Shown here piece after piece: positions 33,154 through 35,661 of a stretch of DNA of 35,661 nucleotides. The notes under the pieces are model-generated. The model was not told the DNA's origin and did not search any database. It saw only the letters and a program-made list of their open reading frames with translations. The stretch's first letter is position 1. Every line of letters starts with the position of its first letter. Source of the stretch: Flammeovirga sp. EKP202. GTDB taxonomy: Bacteria > Bacteroidota > Bacteroidia > Cytophagales > Flammeovirgaceae. A program made the position numbers and the translations under genes. The stretch covers positions 1 to 35,661 of the forward strand of contig NZ_JACVVP010000071.1 of the NCBI RefSeq assembly GCF_014534745.1, in the 5' to 3' direction.

Positions 33154-35250
33154 CTAGAAGAACTTGTAACGCTCGTCTTTAACATCAGAAAGCTCTTTTA
33201 CAGCCTCTAAGATGTTGTAGTTAGCAGATCTGTTGTATCTGTTTTCTACTTGAGTTTGGTAGATTGAGTAATCTGCAGTTTCTAAAGCTTTGTCCGCTTT
33301 TCTTACTTTGATTACTACTACGCTGTTCTCATCAACGATTGGCTTCGATACCTCACCTTCTTTTAATCCAAATGCAGTACCAATTGTTTTTGGAGCAATA
33401 CCAATACCTTGGATCGATACGTCATTTAAAGAAAGATCAGAAGCGATATCCGCTTTAGCACCGTTTCCGTAAGCTTTTCTCATGTCCTCGATAGAACCTG
33501 ATAAACCAGCTAATTTAGAAGTGATGTATTCTGCTTTCTTTTCTTTTTTCGCTTGAACCATCGCTTCGTTTTGAACATCAGCAAAATCAGCTACACCTTC
33601 TTCACGAGCTGTCATTAAAGTAGCGACAACGAAACGATCATCTAAGTCAAATACTTCTGATACATCATCGATACCTGCTTCATTGTATGCCCAACGGATC
33701 ACTTGTCTCACTGAGTTACCTCTTAAGCTGTTGATGAAAGTTGCTGAAGGAGCAATTGTTAAAGCTTGCTCGATGAAGATCTTTTGCTCTTCTGCTAACT
33801 CTTCAAATGCTTTTCTACCACCTTTTGCTGAAGCAGCAAATACTGATGCCTTACGGTAAGCTTCGTTGATTGTAGCGTCTGAAGCAGATAATTTCTTTTC
33901 TACTACTGCTAACTCAAACTGCTCTTTTGTTTTTGTCTCAGTTACTTTGATGATATGGTAACCGAAAGAAGTTTTTACTAATCTTGAGATCAAACCAGTT
34001 TTTCTTGCTGAGAATACTGCTTTGTCAAACTCAGGAACCATACGTCCTTCTGAGAACCACTGTAAGTCACCACCTCTTGATTTAGTAGTAGGAGCTGCAT
34101 CACCTACTTTCTTCGCTAATTCTTCGAAGTTTTCACCACCTTGGATTTTTCTTAAAGTAGCTAATGCTTCTTTCTTTGCTTTCGCATCATCTTTATCATT
34201 TTTGAATAAGATATGTGAAGCTCTAGCAGAGTAAACTGTATCTTCTGAAGTACCTAATACTTTGTAGTTTCTGAATGAACCTGCAGCGAAGTGAGGACCG
34301 TAAACTTTACCTTCTTCTAACTCGTCTGCATCTAAAACTGTAGGAAGACCTGTCATGTTCGCTGACAAGAATTTAGTTGCTCCTTCAGTATTTGCTTCAA
34401 CGAAAGCTGTGTCGTTTGAAGTTCTTTCGAATGCTCTAGCAAGATCTTGCATATCTGCCTCTAAGTTCTTCTTATCAGCATCAGATGGCTTCACTTGGAA
34501 GCTTACAAATTCAATACCTCTGTTGGCATCACGCTTAAACTCTTCTTTGTTGGCGTTGTAGTATGCTTTCGCATCAGACTCAGAAGTATTAACTACTGAA
34601 TCAGGAACACTGTAAAAAGGAACGTTTAAGTAAGCGATTTCAACTTTATCGTTTTGTTTTTCATATTCTTTCTTTCCTTCTAAGTCAGAAGCAAAGTAAG
34701 TTCTTGAAATAAGATTTTCGTATTTGATTCTAGTACGAGACGTTTTCAATTGTTGCTCGAAGCTTAAGAACTGTTGGTACTGAGGAGAGTTAGGACCTTG
34801 TTGCTTTAAAGAAGCAAGGTACATTTTGATATTCTCTCTGCTTACTTCACCAGTTGAATCTCTGAAGTACTGACCAAATTCTGGAGCAATGTTGTTACCA
34901 GAAATGATATCGTCTAATTCTTCCGGAGAAATTGTAACACCAAGCTCTTCCATTTGTTGACCATAAGCAACACGATAGATTAACTCGTTCCAAGCCATTT
35001 GACGAACACCTTGCATTTGTTGTTCGTTTGGAGGTGTAGGGTAATTGCCTTTTATAGCGTCGACAATCTCACTGAATTGTCTTAATTCAATGTCTTGACC
35101 ACCTATAACACCAACAATTTGTTTGTTGCTACCTAATAATCTTGAGTTTGGTGACATTAAGTCGCCCCCCACCATAAATAAAATCAGACCTATTGCGATC
35201 AATCCAACTGCAACGCCAGACTTTTCTCGGATCTTCGTAATTATTGCCAT
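33154..35250 (-). CDS. PpiD/SurA-like membrane-anchored peptidyl-prolyl isomerase
   Basis: A 698-residue periplasmic foldase anchored by one N-terminal membrane span (about 12-28, GVAVGLIAIGLILFMVG). A SurA_N-like chaperone region follows (about 45-330), with VGVIGGQDIELRQFSEIV and AWNELIYRVAYGQQMEELGV. The parvulin domain is at about 343-445: ASHILFKND, ENFEELAKK, SRGGDLQWFSEGRMVPEFDKAVFSA and SFGYHIIKVTE are all standard. The remaining C-terminal part looks like a second SurA/PpiD helical-plus-parvulin-like region without the catalytic signature. It should assist folding of exported and outer-membrane proteins. A candidate promoter lies about 150 bases upstream. Confidence 0.9.
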   Translation of the reverse strand: MAIITKIREKSGVAVGLIAIGLILFMVGGDLMSPNSRLLGSNKQIVGVIGGQDIELRQFSEIVDAIKGNYPTPPNEQQMQGVRQMAWNELIYRVAYGQQMEELGVTISPEELDDIISGNNIAPEFGQYFRDSTGEVSRENIKMYLASLKQQGPNSPQYQQFLSFEQQLKTSRTRIKYENLISRTYFASDLEGKKEYEKQNDKVEIAYLNVPFYSVPDSVVNTSESDAKAYYNANKEEFKRDANRGIEFVSFQVKPSDADKKNLEADMQDLARAFERTSNDTAFVEANTEGATKFLSANMTGLPTVLDADELEEGKVYGPHFAAGSFRNYKVLGTSEDTVYSARASHILFKNDKDDAKAKKEALATLRKIQGGENFEELAKKVGDAAPTTKSRGGDLQWFSEGRMVPEFDKAVFSARKTGLISRLVKTSFGYHIIKVTETKTKEQFELAVVEKKLSASDATINEAYRKASVFAASAKGGRKAFEELAEEQKIFIEQALTIAPSATFINSLRGNSVRQVIRWAYNEAGIDDVSEVFDLDDRFVVATLMTAREEGVADFADVQNEAMVQAKKEKKAEYITSKLAGLSGSIEDMRKAYGNGAKADIASDLSLNDVSIQGIGIAPKTIGTAFGLKEGEVSKPIVDENSVVVIKVRKADKALETADYSIYQTQVENRYNRSANYNILEAVKELSDVKDERYKFF

Positions 35251-35394
35251 GATAAACTAAAAAAAAATGCTTTATATATGAATCTGTTCGTATTTAAATC
35301 TTAATGTTTTTACGCCCTAATTTCCAAACACTCCGCCATTTGACCGTCTCACTTGAAAATTAGCCCGAAGTCACTAAGTGATAATAAAAACATG

Positions 35395-35427
35395 CAAATG
35401 TAAGAAGTTTCAATCATTCAGCACCAA
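35395..35427 (-). promoter_or_regulatory. Candidate promoter of the foldase gene
   Basis: On the minus strand TTG at 35427-35425 is followed after 22 bases by TACATTTG at 35402-35395, a perfect TAnnTTTG. Transcription would start near 35388, leaving a leader of about 140 bases. Confidence 0.4.
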
Positions 35428-35470
35428 TAAATACAAAAAAATGTAAGGATAACACCAAAAAAGACATAAA

Positions 35471-35502
35471 AAAAAGCCTAACAGAAATTCTGTTAGGCTT
35501 TT
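35471..35502 (-). terminator. Rho-independent terminator of the tRNA operon
   Basis: Fourteen bases at 35472-35485 pair perfectly with 35489-35502 around a three-base loop; on the minus strand a run of eight T follows. It lies just beyond the tRNA-Gly gene. The stem contains GCCTAACA, also present in the hairpin at 114-155. Confidence 0.9.
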
Positions 35503-35504
35503 AG

Positions 35505-35577
35505 AGCGAAAAACGGGGTTCGAACCCGCGACCTCAACCTTGGCAAGGTTGCGCTCTACCAGCTGAGCTATTTTCGC
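35505..35577 (-). tRNA. tRNA-Gly(GCC)
   Basis: A complete 73-base tRNA on the minus strand. The acceptor stem is GCGAAAA with TTTTCGC, the D arm GCTCAGCTGGTAGAGC, the anticodon stem CAACC/GGTTG with loop TTGCCAA giving anticodon GCC, a five-base variable region AGGTC and the T arm around TTCGAAC with one G-T pair. The discriminator is T, as usual for glycine tRNAs. CCA is not encoded. Confidence 0.96.
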
Positions 35578-35585
35578 ATACTTTG

Positions 35586-35661
35586 TACCAGGAGTGGGAA
35601 TCGAACCCACACGAGGTTGCCCTCACAAGATTTTAAGTCTTGCGCGTCTACCAGTTCCGCC
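35586..35661 (-). tRNA. tRNA-Leu(TAA), 5' end outside the window
   Basis: The minus strand reads GGCGGAACTGGTAGACGCGC at the window edge, the typical leucine D arm, then an anticodon stem CAAGA/TCTTG with loop CTTAAAA (anticodon TAA), a long type II variable arm and a T arm around GTGGG/CCCAC. The 3' acceptor strand is TCCTGGT with discriminator A, so the missing 5' strand should read ACCAGGA. Eight bases separate it from tRNA-Gly, so the two are one transcript. Confidence 0.93.

Noticed and set aside
35410-35610. A 66-codon open frame at the right edge
   Set aside because: It is a translation of the tRNA genes and their terminator; fragments such as AQLVERNLAKVEVAGSNP are well-known products of reading tRNA sequence.
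35505-35661. The tRNA pair as an integration site of a mobile element
   Set aside because: No integrase or direct repeat of a tRNA 3' end is visible in the window.

Overview
The window looks like chromosomal DNA of an AT-rich member of the Bacteroidota, probably of the Cytophagales/Flammeovirga type; the genus is a guess. The signs are a 2504-residue secreted protease ending in a type IX secretion (T9SS) sorting domain, a DUF4296 lipoprotein, Bat-type DUF58 and VWA genes, carboxypeptidase-D-regulatory-like folds, and promoter-like TTG/TTTG + TAnnTTTG pairs. No phage, insertion sequence, CRISPR array or classical defence locus was found. Most genes are housekeeping or envelope genes with a few odd accessory pieces.

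Layout. 1-3.0 kb: a cobalamin-binding radical SAM enzyme and a small DUF4296 lipoprotein, both minus. 3.1-8.0 kb: a plus-strand operon of a DUF58 protein, a single-span membrane protein, a BatA-like VWA protein and penicillin-binding protein 2. 8.1-11.9 kb, minus: a dihydroorotase-like protein that has lost almost all its metal ligands, a 515-bp gap with short repeats and four regularly spaced palindromes, an RsbW/STAS partner-switch pair, and queA. 12.1-15.4 kb, plus: an FtsX/MacB-type permease, a RecD-like helicase and a methyltransferase-like protein. 15.5-17.0 kb, minus: a tightly overlapping operon of an unknown protein, an ECF-type sigma factor and a membrane protein that may be its anti-sigma. 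17.2-24.9 kb, minus: the giant subtilisin-like protease, preceded by a 45-codon gene. 25.3-28.1 kb, minus: a cyclase-family hydrolase and a long acyl-CoA dehydrogenase with a two-operator promoter. 28.6-30.2 kb, plus: class I fumarase. 30.2-31.7 kb, minus: a secreted protein followed by two very small hydrophobic proteins. 31.8-35.3 kb, minus: nadD, mnmD and a PpiD/SurA-like foldase. The right edge holds tRNA-Gly(GCC) and a cut tRNA-Leu(UAA).

How the parts relate. The Bat/PBP2 operon points to envelope and cell-wall assembly, and the foldase and lipoprotein also act in the envelope. The sigma-factor operon and the protease are neighbours on one strand but are separated by a good terminator. 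Stretches over 300 bases without a gene are 9436-9950 (tandem heptamers, inverted repeats, hairpin array, terminator), 24944-25325 (promoter region with 11-bp-phased CTACAT motifs, an AT-rich tract at 25070-25220 with nothing recognisable, then a long hairpin) and 28112-28561 (leader hairpin, paired operators, AT-rich fumarase leader).

The observations most worth a second look are the ligand-less dihydroorotase, the paired 12-bp palindromes around the acyl-CoA dehydrogenase promoter, the operon ending in 46- and 37-codon hydrophobic proteins, the 45-codon gene before the protease, and the Bat genes joined to PBP2.
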